A DNA stretch of 40,087 bases, from contig JAHEZJ010000039.1 of assembly GCA_023251135.1 (NCBI GenBank), positions 1-40,087 of the forward strand. The letters run 5' to 3'. The notes beneath the pieces are model-generated. The model had not been told where the DNA came from, did no database searches, and worked only from the letters and a program-made list of their open reading frames with translations. Source of the DNA: Flavobacterium sp. GTDB lineage: Bacteria; Bacteroidota; Bacteroidia; Flavobacteriales; Flavobacteriaceae. The position numbers were made by a program, and so were the translations under genes. Below, piece by piece: positions 1 to 8,763 of this stretch. Position 1 is the stretch's first letter, and every line of letters starts with the position of its first letter.

Positions 1-87
1 ATTGTTGACTATTTAAAACAACAACAGCAGCAGAAACACAAAACGGAAGCAAACATACCTTTTGCACCAGCGGATCTTAAGTATTAG
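1..87 (+). pseudogene. 3' end of an upstream NRPS module (T-C linker), ended by in-frame TAG
   Basis: Reading frame 1 is open from base 1 to a TAG at 85-87 and encodes a Gln-rich linker ending ...FAPADLKY-stop. The same frame continues directly into PLTPSQTRSW, the first core motif of a condensation domain, which in NRPS-2 is preceded by Tyr (YPLSSSQ, YPLSVMQ). The segment therefore looks like the linker between a carrier domain left of the window and the C domain that follows. The TAG sits where a second Tyr codon (TAT/TAC) would be expected. Most likely this is one NRPS gene broken by a nonsense mutation or sequencing error. A natural gene end is less likely because the C domain after it has no start codon before its conserved motif. 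Confidence 0.7.
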
Positions 88-156
88 CCGCTGACGCCTT
101 CTCAGACAAGATCATGGATTGTAAGCCATAACTGGGGCGACAACTATGCCTACAAC

Positions 157-3100
157 ATGTCTAAAAGCTTTCAGTTTGAAGGAGAATTGGACAGAGCGGC
201 ACTTGAGAAAGCCAGCCAGAAATTGATTTCGAGACACGAAAGCCTGCGAACTGTTTTTGCCGAAAATGAAAGCGGTGAAATATGCCAATGGATTAAAAGC
301 ACCGAAGAACTAAATTTTAAAATCAGTCACATTGATTTCAGAGGTGAGGATACTTCCGAAGAAAGATTAGTGAAGTTCATGAAAGAGGAGAGAGGAATAC
401 CTTTTGAGTTACAAACCGGTCCTTTGTTCAAGTTTTACTTGATTCGTTTAGACGGAGATAAATGGTTGTTTTACATCATCATCCACCATATCATTTGCGA
501 TAGCAGGTCGTTTAACATACTGATGCGGGATTTATTCTTTTTTTATAAAGCCGAAGTATTGCAGACCGAAGATTTCTTACCAGCGCTCAGAATTCAATAT
601 AAAGATGTGGCGGTATGGAAAAGCAAGCGTTTTGAGGCGATCGATTTAAGCAAGGAAAAAGCCTACTGGATCAACCAATTGGGCGGAGAATTGCCTTTAC
701 TTCAGTTACCGGAAGACTATGCGAGACCCGCAGTCAGAAACTCAGAAGTGGGGATGCTAAGACGTTTAATCAATGTCGAATCGGTAAAACCGTTTAAGGC
801 CTATTGCCGAAACGAAGGCGGAACCTTGTTTACCGGATTGATGACTTTGTTTAATTTATTGTTTTACAAGTTTAGCGAACAAAAAGACATTATTCTTGGA
901 TTTCCGGTATACGGCAGGGATTTTTCTGAATTGGAGGAACAGATTGGTTTTTATGCCGATACAATAGCGTTGCGAACCCGTTTTGAAGGGCATCATACGT
1001 TTAAGGAATTGTTCAATATTGTGAATACGAATGCCTTCAATGCCTACGAAAACAGAGAATATCCTTTTGAAGAAATCGTAAATCAGCTTCAGGTAGAAAG
1101 AGATCCGGGCAGAAATACCATATTTGATGTATTTGTGGTCCTGCAAAACTTTGACTCCCATTCTTTAGAGCATGATTTTCTTCCGGGGGGATTGAAAGTG
1201 GCTGAATTTGCTGAGCTTAAGGAAGGCTACTCCGCCTATGATCTTACTTTTAATTTTGCGGAATCAAAAGAAGGAAACCTTTTTTATGAAATCGAGTACA
1301 ACTCCCGAATCTATCGTGAAGAAACCATCAAACGTCTGGCCGATCATTTGGAGTATTTAATGACGAAAACCATCACCGACGATAGTGTTGCGATAAGCGT
1401 TTTGGAAAGTATCGATCCTGCTGAACATAAAAAAATCACCGCATGGAGCAGAAATGAATCAGGTACTGTTTTGGCAGAGGAATCAGCTGATGATAGTCGT
1501 GGGACGTTAGATTTCGGACTTTATTATTTTGGAAATACCGGAACCGAAGAAAACCAGTACGAAATACTAATGGTAGGAGCGGCTTATGCAGATCTGAATG
1601 GCTATAGCGCGATTTGGACACCCGAACGTCATTTTAATGATTTTGGCGGGCCTTTTCCGAATCCGAGTGTTTTAGGGGCGGCATTAGCAGCAAGAACTAA
1701 AAATGTAGGTATCCGGTCGGGAAGTGTAGTGGCAGGACTTCACCATCCTATCCGAATAGCGGAAGAATGGTCGGTAGTCGATAATATTTCGGGAGGAAGA
1801 GCCGGTATTTGTTTTGCTTCGGGATGGAACGCGAATGACTTTGTTTTTTATCCTGAAAATTTTAAAGACCGAAAGAAGGTTTTAATCCAAACCATAGAAG
1901 ATGTTCGTTCGCTTTGGAAAGGGAATTCGGTAAATTTTAAAGGAAATGACGCTATCGAAAAATCTTTTAAAATATTGCCAAAGCCCGTGCGTAAAGATCT
2001 TCCTGTTTGGATTGCCTGCACAGCAAATGTAGAAACCTATCAAAAAGCAGGTGAAATAGGAGCCGGAATTTTAACCGGATTGTTGAATAGTGGCTTTGTA
2101 GATTTAGAAGAAAAAATTGCGGTTTACCGAAAGGCTTACCAGCAGCACAATCATAAAAAAGGTGGCGACAGAGTGGTACTCATGCTACACACTTACCTGG
2201 ATGAAACGGTAGAAGAAGCACAGGAAAAAGCAAGACCTTCTATGAAAAAATATTTGCTAAAGTCTCTTGAAATGAGCGGCAAAGATGTTTTAGAAAGTGG
2301 AAATGATCCTATACTTAAAAGCATAACAGATCAATCCGTTGAAGAACTGTTAGATTTTTCGGTGACCAAATATTTTAAAGAAAGCAGCCTTATCGGAACT
2401 GTAGAAAGCAGTTTTCCGATACTTCATAAAGCGGTACAAGCCGGAGTTGATGAGATTGCATGTTTGATCGATTTTGGTATTGATAAAACCAGTGCGCTTG
2501 AGGGATTACCGCGAATTACGAAATTAAAAGATTCTTTTAATGCGCTAAAAAAAGAACAAAATGAAACTCAAAACGAGGATCAAAATAAAAGTACAGAGCA
2601 GTCGATAGCAGCGCTTTTTAAAGAACAATATCTTTTGCATCCTACTAAGACTGCCGTTTCCGATGGTACGACTTCACTATCTTATGAAGCGTTGTACCAA
2701 AAAGCAGAAAATTTGGCCCGACACTTACAATCAAAAGGAGCGGGGAAAGGCACAATCATTCCATTGTGCATCAACCGTTCTGCCGATCAGTTAGTAGGTA
2801 TTTTGGGGATTATGATGGCCGGAGCAGCTTTTTTACCGATTGATTCCACTTATCCAAAACAAAGAATTACCCGAATTATAGCCAAAGTAAACCCTGAATT
2901 GGTGGTGGCTCAAAAGGAAAATCTGCACCTCTTTTCTGCGGAAATAGAGAAAATAGATACTCATAATATTCCTGATGTATCAGAGAATAGTTTCAAAACT
3001 GTAACCCTGAATCCGAATGATCTGGCTTATGTCATTTTTACTTCCGGATCAACAGGAGAGCCAAAAGGCGTAATGATTCATCACGGTTCATTTAGTAATG

Positions 3101-4374
3101 TAATGGTTTCATTGGTTCAAAAGCTGGCATTAGATGCTACAACAAAATTTGTGGCGGTAACTCCTTTGATCTTTGATATTTCACTATTAGAAATTTTTCT
3201 GCCGTTAACCGTTGGAGGACAAGTTGTAATGACCAACGAACAGGAGTCAAATGACATTTACCAGCTGAATGATTTTCTGAAAAAAAATACGGTAAGTCAT
3301 ATGCTTACCACACCTACAAGATGGAAAATGCTTCTGGACACAGGCTGGAAAAACACAGAAAAGCTTGTTGTGCTGGCCGCAGGAGAAGATCTGGAGCAGC
3401 AGCTGAAAAACAAACTGGTTCAGCTGAGCGACACAGGAATCTGGAATCTTTATGGACCGACAGAAACCGCAATCATTTCAAGTGTACAATTTCTGCAACA
3501 GGACGATCTTGTAAACATCGGAAGACCTATAGCCAACACAGCCTTATATGTCTTGTCGGAAGAAAAAAGACTGATGCCCGAAGGTGCTGTTGGAGAGCTT
3601 TACATCGCAGGAATCGGACTTGCATCGGGCTATTTTAAAGATAAAATGCTTTCAGCGGCAGCGTTTGTACCGAATACTGTCGATCCTGAAATGGGGGCTT
3701 TACTCTATAAAACAGGAGATTTAGTAAAATGGCTGCCAGACGGAACCTTAAAATACATAGGCCGCAAAAGCAGTCAGATCAAAATAAGAGGCTATCGTAT
3801 TGATTTGAAAGAAATCGAAAATACAATAGAGCAGCATCCGGCAGTAAAAGAAGCAATAGTGTTATTGAACGCAGCTGAAAACGGAGAGAAAGAACTTACC
3901 GGTTATCTTAAAAGTGATGAAGAAATAGACTTTACAACCCTAAGAGAATTCCTGAAAAGCGATTTACCCGACTACATGATTCCTGAAAATTTTATTCGCA
4001 TAAAAGAAATTCCGGTAACGGTAAACGGTAAAGCGGATACCAAAAAATTACGTCTGCTTAAAAATGATAAAACAACTGTGCAAAGGACTTTTGTAGCTGC
4101 CAGAAATGAAACAGAAAGCAAACTAACCGAGATTTGGAAAGCGCTGTTAAAGCTCGAAGAAATAAGCGTCAACGATAATTTCTTTTTTCTGGGAGGAAGC
4201 AGTTTAAAGCTGGCAAAAATGAAAAATGAGATTTACAAACAGTTCGGGGTAGCGCCTACAGCTTTGACTTTATTGCACAATCTGACCATAACCTCTTTTG
4301 CGGTTGAGATCGAAAAAATAGTAACACAAACAGAGGAGCTTGACGAATTGGAATACGAAAAATTCAACATTTAA
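157..4374 (+). CDS. NRPS-1: C - luciferase-like monooxygenase - A - T (5' end displaced by in-frame TAG)
   Basis: Non-ribosomal peptide synthetase module. Numbered from the first ATG (157), the domains are: C about 1-420 with active site HHIICDS at 110-116 (Gly of HHxxxDG replaced by Ser); a flavin luciferase-like monooxygenase of the MupA/Atu3671 type about 450-790 (LDFGLYYFG, FASGWNANDF); A about 825-1305 with A3 FTSGSTGEPKG near 961-971, FD ending at D1007, YGPTET and A10 K1292; and T with LGGSSL, phosphopantetheine Ser at 1349. The ATG lies inside the C-domain motif (AYNM), so the true domain begins at 88 in the same frame. No ATG, GTG or TTG lies between 88 and 157. Aligned to GrsA, the pocket reads D-I-L-L-L-A-L-I-I-K: hydrophobic, partly glycine-like, not confidently assignable. 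The acidic C-terminal tail (EELDELEYEKFNI) could dock onto NRPS-2. The next gene starts 54 bp on. Confidence 0.9.
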   Translation: MSKSFQFEGELDRAALEKASQKLISRHESLRTVFAENESGEICQWIKSTEELNFKISHIDFRGEDTSEERLVKFMKEERGIPFELQTGPLFKFYLIRLDGDKWLFYIIIHHIICDSRSFNILMRDLFFFYKAEVLQTEDFLPALRIQYKDVAVWKSKRFEAIDLSKEKAYWINQLGGELPLLQLPEDYARPAVRNSEVGMLRRLINVESVKPFKAYCRNEGGTLFTGLMTLFNLLFYKFSEQKDIILGFPVYGRDFSELEEQIGFYADTIALRTRFEGHHTFKELFNIVNTNAFNAYENREYPFEEIVNQLQVERDPGRNTIFDVFVVLQNFDSHSLEHDFLPGGLKVAEFAELKEGYSAYDLTFNFAESKEGNLFYEIEYNSRIYREETIKRLADHLEYLMTKTITDDSVAISVLESIDPAEHKKITAWSRNESGTVLAEESADDSRGTLDFGLYYFGNTGTEENQYEILMVGAAYADLNGYSAIWTPERHFNDFGGPFPNPSVLGAALAARTKNVGIRSGSVVAGLHHPIRIAEEWSVVDNISGGRAGICFASGWNANDFVFYPENFKDRKKVLIQTIEDVRSLWKGNSVNFKGNDAIEKSFKILPKPVRKDLPVWIACTANVETYQKAGEIGAGILTGLLNSGFVDLEEKIAVYRKAYQQHNHKKGGDRVVLMLHTYLDETVEEAQEKARPSMKKYLLKSLEMSGKDVLESGNDPILKSITDQSVEELLDFSVTKYFKESSLIGTVESSFPILHKAVQAGVDEIACLIDFGIDKTSALEGLPRITKLKDSFNALKKEQNETQNEDQNKSTEQSIAALFKEQYLLHPTKTAVSDGTTSLSYEALYQKAENLARHLQSKGAGKGTIIPLCINRSADQLVGILGIMMAGAAFLPIDSTYPKQRITRIIAKVNPELVVAQKENLHLFSAEIEKIDTHNIPDVSENSFKTVTLNPNDLAYVIFTSGSTGEPKGVMIHHGSFSNVMVSLVQKLALDATTKFVAVTPLIFDISLLEIFLPLTVGGQVVMTNEQESNDIYQLNDFLKKNTVSHMLTTPTRWKMLLDTGWKNTEKLVVLAAGEDLEQQLKNKLVQLSDTGIWNLYGPTETAIISSVQFLQQDDLVNIGRPIANTALYVLSEEKRLMPEGAVGELYIAGIGLASGYFKDKMLSAAAFVPNTVDPEMGALLYKTGDLVKWLPDGTLKYIGRKSSQIKIRGYRIDLKEIENTIEQHPAVKEAIVLLNAAENGEKELTGYLKSDEEIDFTTLREFLKSDLPDYMIPENFIRIKEIPVTVNGKADTKKLRLLKNDKTTVQRTFVAARNETESKLTEIWKALLKLEEISVNDNFFFLGGSSLKLAKMKNEIYKQFGVAPTALTLLHNLTITSFAVEIEKIVTQTEELDELEYEKFNI

Positions 4375-4428
4375 TACAGCTCTTTTCTTCTAAAAATAAA
4401 AACCAATAACCTTTTAAAAAATTCAGAG

Positions 4429-5748
4429 ATGATTGAAAAAATGATTTCACAACCGTCGTTTGATGTGGTAAATCCATTGTTGTTTGCTATGGGCGAAGAT
4501 GTGATGGGATTTCTAAATGAAGTTCAGTTGCAATACCCTGACGCCATTTCGTTTGCATCCGGAAGACCAGACGCTAACTATTTCAAGATCGATCAATTCT
4601 CTGAATGCCTGGATCATTTTGTAAAAAACAATGCCCGGGAAAAAGGACTTTCCGAAAATATAGTGTTAGAAAATTTGGGGCAGTACAACCGAACTAAAGG
4701 CATCATCAATGAAGAAGTAGCAAAATACTTATCAGTCGATGAAGCCATAAAAGCAAACCCTGAAGATATTCTCATAACAGTAGGTGCGCAAGAAGCGATT
4801 GCTATTGGAATCACGACTTTATGCAACCGGGAAAATGATGTGATTTTGGTCGAAGATCCGGCTTATATCGGGGTAACACATTTTGCTAAAATCAATGATT
4901 ATGCAATTGACACCATTCCTGTTATATCCGATGAATCCTCCATACAGGCAATCGAAGAAAAGATACTGCACTATCAGGAAAAAGGCAAAAAAGTAAAAAT
5001 TGTCTACGTCATCCCCGATTTTCAGAACCCTACAGGAAACAGCATGTCTTTAACCAACAGACATCGTCTTTTAGAGTTGGCCCGTTTGTATGATTTTGTG
5101 CTTTTCGAAGACAATGCCTATGGTGATTTTTATTATGAAAAGGATAAAATGCCCACCTTAAAATCATTGGATCAAAACAACAGTGTAATCTATTTGCGAT
5201 CGCTTTCCAAAACCATATATCCTTCCTTACGCCTGTGTTTAATGGTGGTCACACAAAAAGTGAAAGTAAACGAAAAAAGCATAGCCCTAAGCGATTTAAT
5301 GGCCAAAACAAAAGGATATGTGACCGTAAATACCCCATCGATCATGCAGGCCATGTTTGGCGGTTTGTTACTGAAAAATGCATTTTCGCTTGAAGCTTTA
5401 AATACAGAAAAGAGGGCCGGGATGAAAGAAAAAAGGAACCAGCTTTTAGAAAGTCTGAATCATTTTTTTAATAAGGAAACCCATTTTTGGGCCGAAAATA
5501 TCAGTTGGAATCTGCCAGCCGGAGGTTTTTTCCTGATCCTTAAAGTGCCATTCAGAGTAACAAAACAAGACGTTATTGCCTGTGCAGAAACGAATAAAGT
5601 CATTTTTACCCCCATGTCTTTTTTCTACATGAACCAGGGAGGCGAAAACGAATTGCGACTGGCTTTTAGTAATGTCACCGAGGAAGAAATAAAAAACGGA
5701 ATTGAAAGATTGTCTGAGTTTATCAAATCAAAAGTAACTAACCAATAA
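4429..5748 (+). CDS. hpgT: PLP-dependent class I/II aminotransferase, HpgT-like
   Basis: A 439-residue fold-type I aminotransferase of the class I/II (ARO8/MocR catalytic-domain) type, without a GntR DNA-binding domain. Visible landmarks are FASGRPDANYF near the N terminus, VGAQEAI, the PDFQNPTGNS motif, FEDNAYGDFYY, and SLSKTIYPSLR with the Schiff-base Lys at 261. It lies between an NRPS and a hydroxymandelate-synthase-like gene, 12 bp before the latter. This suggests it is the last enzyme of hydroxyphenylglycine supply, transaminating 4-hydroxyphenylglyoxylate, often with Tyr as donor in known pathways. The family (which includes 2-aminoadipate and aromatic aminotransferases) is clear from sequence. 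The Hpg role rests on gene context. Confidence 0.85.
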   Translation: MIEKMISQPSFDVVNPLLFAMGEDVMGFLNEVQLQYPDAISFASGRPDANYFKIDQFSECLDHFVKNNAREKGLSENIVLENLGQYNRTKGIINEEVAKYLSVDEAIKANPEDILITVGAQEAIAIGITTLCNRENDVILVEDPAYIGVTHFAKINDYAIDTIPVISDESSIQAIEEKILHYQEKGKKVKIVYVIPDFQNPTGNSMSLTNRHRLLELARLYDFVLFEDNAYGDFYYEKDKMPTLKSLDQNNSVIYLRSLSKTIYPSLRLCLMVVTQKVKVNEKSIALSDLMAKTKGYVTVNTPSIMQAMFGGLLLKNAFSLEALNTEKRAGMKEKRNQLLESLNHFFNKETHFWAENISWNLPAGGFFLILKVPFRVTKQDVIACAETNKVIFTPMSFFYMNQGGENELRLAFSNVTEEEIKNGIERLSEFIKSKVTNQ

Positions 5749-5760
5749 AAAACTATAAAA

Positions 5761-6879
5761 ATGGAAAACAACAATGAAATTATCGTATCTGATTTTTTTA
5801 ATATGGAGTATGATTTTGTCGAGTATTACGTAGGTATGGCCAAGATGGTCGTATTCTGGCATGTGAAAGCATTAGGTTTTGAAGTTATCGCTTATGCCGG
5901 GCCAGAGACGGGTGTTTTAGACAGATGTTCGTACTATATCGTTAAAAATGATATCAAACTGGTGATCACTTCAGCATCACAGCCCAGCTCTTATAAAATA
6001 GTTTCGTTTGTTGATCTTCATGGAAACGGCATCAAGCGTATGGCCATAAACGTTGATAATGTAAAAGACTTTTTTGCCAGAGCGATGAAAAACGGAGCGA
6101 TACCGGTAGAGCACCCGCATTTAACATCGGATGAAAATGGTTTTGTAGAACAGGCATCTTTAAAAATGTTTGATGACAACGAAATTGTATTGGTCAACTA
6201 TGACAATTACAACGGAGATTTTCTTCCGGGATATAAAAACGTACAGAGCGAATGGAATTTTGAAGGAGAAGATACCGGTTTGCAAAAAATTGACCATGTG
6301 GCCTGTGCTTTAAGACTTAATGAAATCAATTTATGGGAAAAGTATTTTAACAACATCTTCCTTTCTAAAACGGTAGTCGAATTTGACGAAAGAAAAGTGA
6401 AAGGCGAAAAGAAAATCGGGATGTTATTGAAAGTGCTTCAATCCGGTAACAAAAGCATCAATAACGTTTTGGTTGAACCGGAACATGGGGTAAAAAACCA
6501 GGTACAATTGTTTATCGATCAAAACTACGGAACGGGGATACAGCACATCGCTTTTGAATCCAACAACATCATTAAATCGGTGAAAGCACTGAGAGAGTCT
6601 GGTGTGAAATTTACCAGATACCCGGATTCTTACTACGAAAAACTAGCGGCAAAATATCCTGAATTGGATGTAGAACCTTTAAAAAAGCACGGGATCTTAT
6701 GTGATGTTTTAGAAGGAGCCTTACTCTTCCAGATCTTCACCACTCCTATAGGCGACAGAGCTACATTTTTTTATGAAATTGTGCAAAGAGTTAATGATTA
6801 TCAAGGGTTTGGCTTAGATAACATTTATGCGCTGTTTGAAGCAATGGAAGAAGAATTAACGCTTTCAAATAAAATATAA
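5761..6879 (+). CDS. hmaS: 4-hydroxymandelate synthase / 4-hydroxyphenylpyruvate dioxygenase family protein
   Basis: A 372-residue Fe(II)-dependent dioxygenase of the HPPD/HmaS family with two vicinal-oxygen-chelate halves. The metal triad is visible as H179 (KIDHVA), H262 (GIQHIAF) and E339 (FFYEIVQR). HPPD makes homogentisate, whereas HmaS makes 4-hydroxymandelate from the same substrate. Two things favour HmaS: the gene sits between an aminotransferase and an alpha-hydroxy-acid-type oxidase inside an NRPS cluster, and the C-terminal motif is GFGLDNIYALFEA, where HPPDs usually have GFGxGNFKALFEA, so the aromatic residue over the substrate is Ile. The QIF motif Phe (F326) is kept, so HPPD activity is not excluded. 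The oxidase gene starts 5 bp downstream, which implies translational coupling. Confidence 0.85.
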   Translation: MENNNEIIVSDFFNMEYDFVEYYVGMAKMVVFWHVKALGFEVIAYAGPETGVLDRCSYYIVKNDIKLVITSASQPSSYKIVSFVDLHGNGIKRMAINVDNVKDFFARAMKNGAIPVEHPHLTSDENGFVEQASLKMFDDNEIVLVNYDNYNGDFLPGYKNVQSEWNFEGEDTGLQKIDHVACALRLNEINLWEKYFNNIFLSKTVVEFDERKVKGEKKIGMLLKVLQSGNKSINNVLVEPEHGVKNQVQLFIDQNYGTGIQHIAFESNNIIKSVKALRESGVKFTRYPDSYYEKLAAKYPELDVEPLKKHGILCDVLEGALLFQIFTTPIGDRATFFYEIVQRVNDYQGFGLDNIYALFEAMEEELTLSNKI

Positions 6880-6884
6880 TCCCG

Positions 6885-8261
6885 ATGACAGGTTGCCAAA
6901 CAGATATTATAAATGCTATAATTCAGATAGTGGGGCGTGAGTATGTACTCACCAATGCTGAACTATTATACAATTATTCCAGAGACTGTACTTCTGATGA
7001 AGAGAAAATACCTTCGGCAGTAATTCTTCCGAAAGATGAAAAAGAGATTTCAAAAATTCTTAAAATCTGTAATGAAACAAAGACCAGTATCACCGTGAGA
7101 GGCGGTGGTACAGGGGTCAGCAGAGGCGCATTGTCTGAAACGAATGGTCTGATACTTTCGCTGGAACGTTTGAATAAAATTATCGAAATCAATAAAATAG
7201 ACAGGACTGTTACAGCAGAATCAGGAGTCATCACTCAGGATTTGCGTACTGCGGTGTTAAACGAAGGTTTGAATTTTCCGCAAAACATCAGTAGTGCCAA
7301 TGCCTGTTTTATTGGCGGAAACATAGCCGTATCCAGTGGCAGCCCAAAATCATTGAAATACGGCACTACTAAAGATTACGTGATCAATCTTGAAATTGTT
7401 TTGCCCGATGGAACTATTATTTGGACAGGAAAAAATGTAACTAAAAATGCAACCGGTTATAACCTGACCCAACTGTTTACCGGAAGCGAAGGAACGCTGG
7501 GGATCATTACCAAAGTAGTTTTAAAATTAGTCCCTCCTGCAAAAGAACTGCTTTTGATGATTCCTTTTTCTAAAATAGAAAAGCTGTTTGAATGCGTACA
7601 GCAATTTTTTGCAAAAGGATATGAGGCTTCAAGTATCGAATTTATTGACCAGACCGGAGTAAAGCTGGCTTCGGAATTTCTCGATAAAAAGCAGTGGAAT
7701 CACGAGACCACTAAAGGTCTTTTATGGATCGAACTGGAAGGAACCGCTTCCGATAAACTAATGGAACAAGCCATTCAGATTAGCGAATTTATCGCGGACT
7801 ATACCCAGGAAGAAATCAGTATGGCTGATACCCAAAATGGCGTGAAAGCGTTATGGGAAATGCGCTCTAAAGTGGGAGAAGCCGTCATACATCACGTGTT
7901 TTTTAGAGACATAGACATCGTGGTACCCCGTTCTAAAATTGATGAAATGTACCGCTCGATTGCCGGGATTGCAAAAAAGTATGATTTTGAATACACCGTT
8001 TTCGGACATGTGGGCAATGGAAATTTTCATGTAAATATTTTTCAGGACAAACAAACCGATAAAAAAGAGTGGGAAAATCAGCTGGCGATTTGGGTGAAAG
8101 CCATTTTCTTAAAAGCGCTGGAACTGGGAGGCACAATATCAGGAGAGCATGGAATAGGTAAAATTAACCTTCCCTATTTAGAAGAAGCCATGTCGCACCA
8201 CCATATCAATATCATGAAGGACATCAAGGCATTATTTGATAAAAACAGTATTATTAATTAA
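6885..8261 (+). CDS. GlcD/D-lactate dehydrogenase-like FAD-linked oxidase, proposed hydroxymandelate oxidase
   Basis: A 458-residue VAO-type flavoprotein (FAD_binding_4 plus FAD-oxidase C-terminal domain). The FAD loop VRGGGTGVSRGA begins around residue 71 (GGG from 73). SGEHGIGK carries H422, and FGHVGNGNFH carries H375 and H382; these are typical of GlcD, D-lactate and D-2-hydroxyglutarate dehydrogenases that oxidise alpha-hydroxy acids. It follows the HmaS-like gene by 5 bp, so its likely job is oxidation of 4-hydroxymandelate to 4-hydroxyphenylglyoxylate. The mandelate oxidases (Hmo) of actinomycete Hpg pathways are FMN enzymes of the glycolate-oxidase family, unrelated in fold. This would then be a non-homologous replacement. 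Substrate is inferred from context; the family call is firm. Confidence 0.85.
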   Translation: MTGCQTDIINAIIQIVGREYVLTNAELLYNYSRDCTSDEEKIPSAVILPKDEKEISKILKICNETKTSITVRGGGTGVSRGALSETNGLILSLERLNKIIEINKIDRTVTAESGVITQDLRTAVLNEGLNFPQNISSANACFIGGNIAVSSGSPKSLKYGTTKDYVINLEIVLPDGTIIWTGKNVTKNATGYNLTQLFTGSEGTLGIITKVVLKLVPPAKELLLMIPFSKIEKLFECVQQFFAKGYEASSIEFIDQTGVKLASEFLDKKQWNHETTKGLLWIELEGTASDKLMEQAIQISEFIADYTQEEISMADTQNGVKALWEMRSKVGEAVIHHVFFRDIDIVVPRSKIDEMYRSIAGIAKKYDFEYTVFGHVGNGNFHVNIFQDKQTDKKEWENQLAIWVKAIFLKALELGGTISGEHGIGKINLPYLEEAMSHHHINIMKDIKALFDKNSIIN

Positions 8262-8763
8262 ACTGTTGGTAATTAGATAATTAGATAGTTAGATAATGAG
8301 ATAATGAGGTAATGTAAAAATGTGAAATGTGAAAATGTGAAGCTCCTTAACTCAATACAGAAAGCGATATTCCAATGTGCTCAACAATCGTCACAGCTCA
8401 AAAAAAATTTGCAAAATCTGCCAGATCTGCGAGAGAAAAAAGACAAAGGAATATAGATTTTAGTAAGTGAGAGATATGAAAATGTGAAATGCGAAAAGCA
8501 TATCTAAAAGAAGCACCGTGCTCTGTGTTTTATAAAGAAGTGAAACGCCTTAATTCCATACAAAAAAAACTATGTTTCTATGTGTTCAACAATCGCCACA
8601 GTAAAAAAAATCTGCAAAATCTGCCACCCGAGCGATAGCGAATTGGCGAAGCAAATCTCCAAGAGAAAAAAAATACCATCAATAGATTAATAAAATTCAA
8701 TCCACACCTAACCAATTATCAATCATACGCAATACAAATTAGTTTAAACCAAAAAACATAATT
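8262..8763. repeat. 502-bp gene-free gap with two copies of a dispersed intergenic repeat
   Basis: No coding signal. The left end (about 8266-8340) is a degenerate A/T-rich run of TAGATAATTA- and GTGAAAATGTGAA-like units. Two copies of a longer repeat follow, at about 8341-8450 and about 8478-8672. They share CAACAATCGxCACAG and GCAAAATCTGCCA, and the first ends GATCTGCGAGAGAAAAA. In the second copy the GATCTGCG portion is replaced by an insert with GAGCGATAGCGAATTGGCGA. Further copies lie at about 20214-20395 and 32750-32792. No TAnnTTTG promoter is seen before NRPS-2. Confidence 0.75.

Noticed and set aside
3321-3638. 105-residue + strand frame inside NRPS-1
   Set aside because: Shifted-frame shadow of the A domain; Arg/Cys/His-rich translation without domain.
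6885-8261. FMN-dependent mandelate oxidase (Hmo)
   Set aside because: Motifs are those of the GlcD/VAO FAD family, not the glycolate-oxidase TIM-barrel family, so the hmo symbol was not given.
8262-8763. Possible CRISPR-like array from the repeated TAGATAAT and GTGAAAATG units
   Set aside because: Units are short, degenerate and adjacent without unique spacers, and no cas genes are present.
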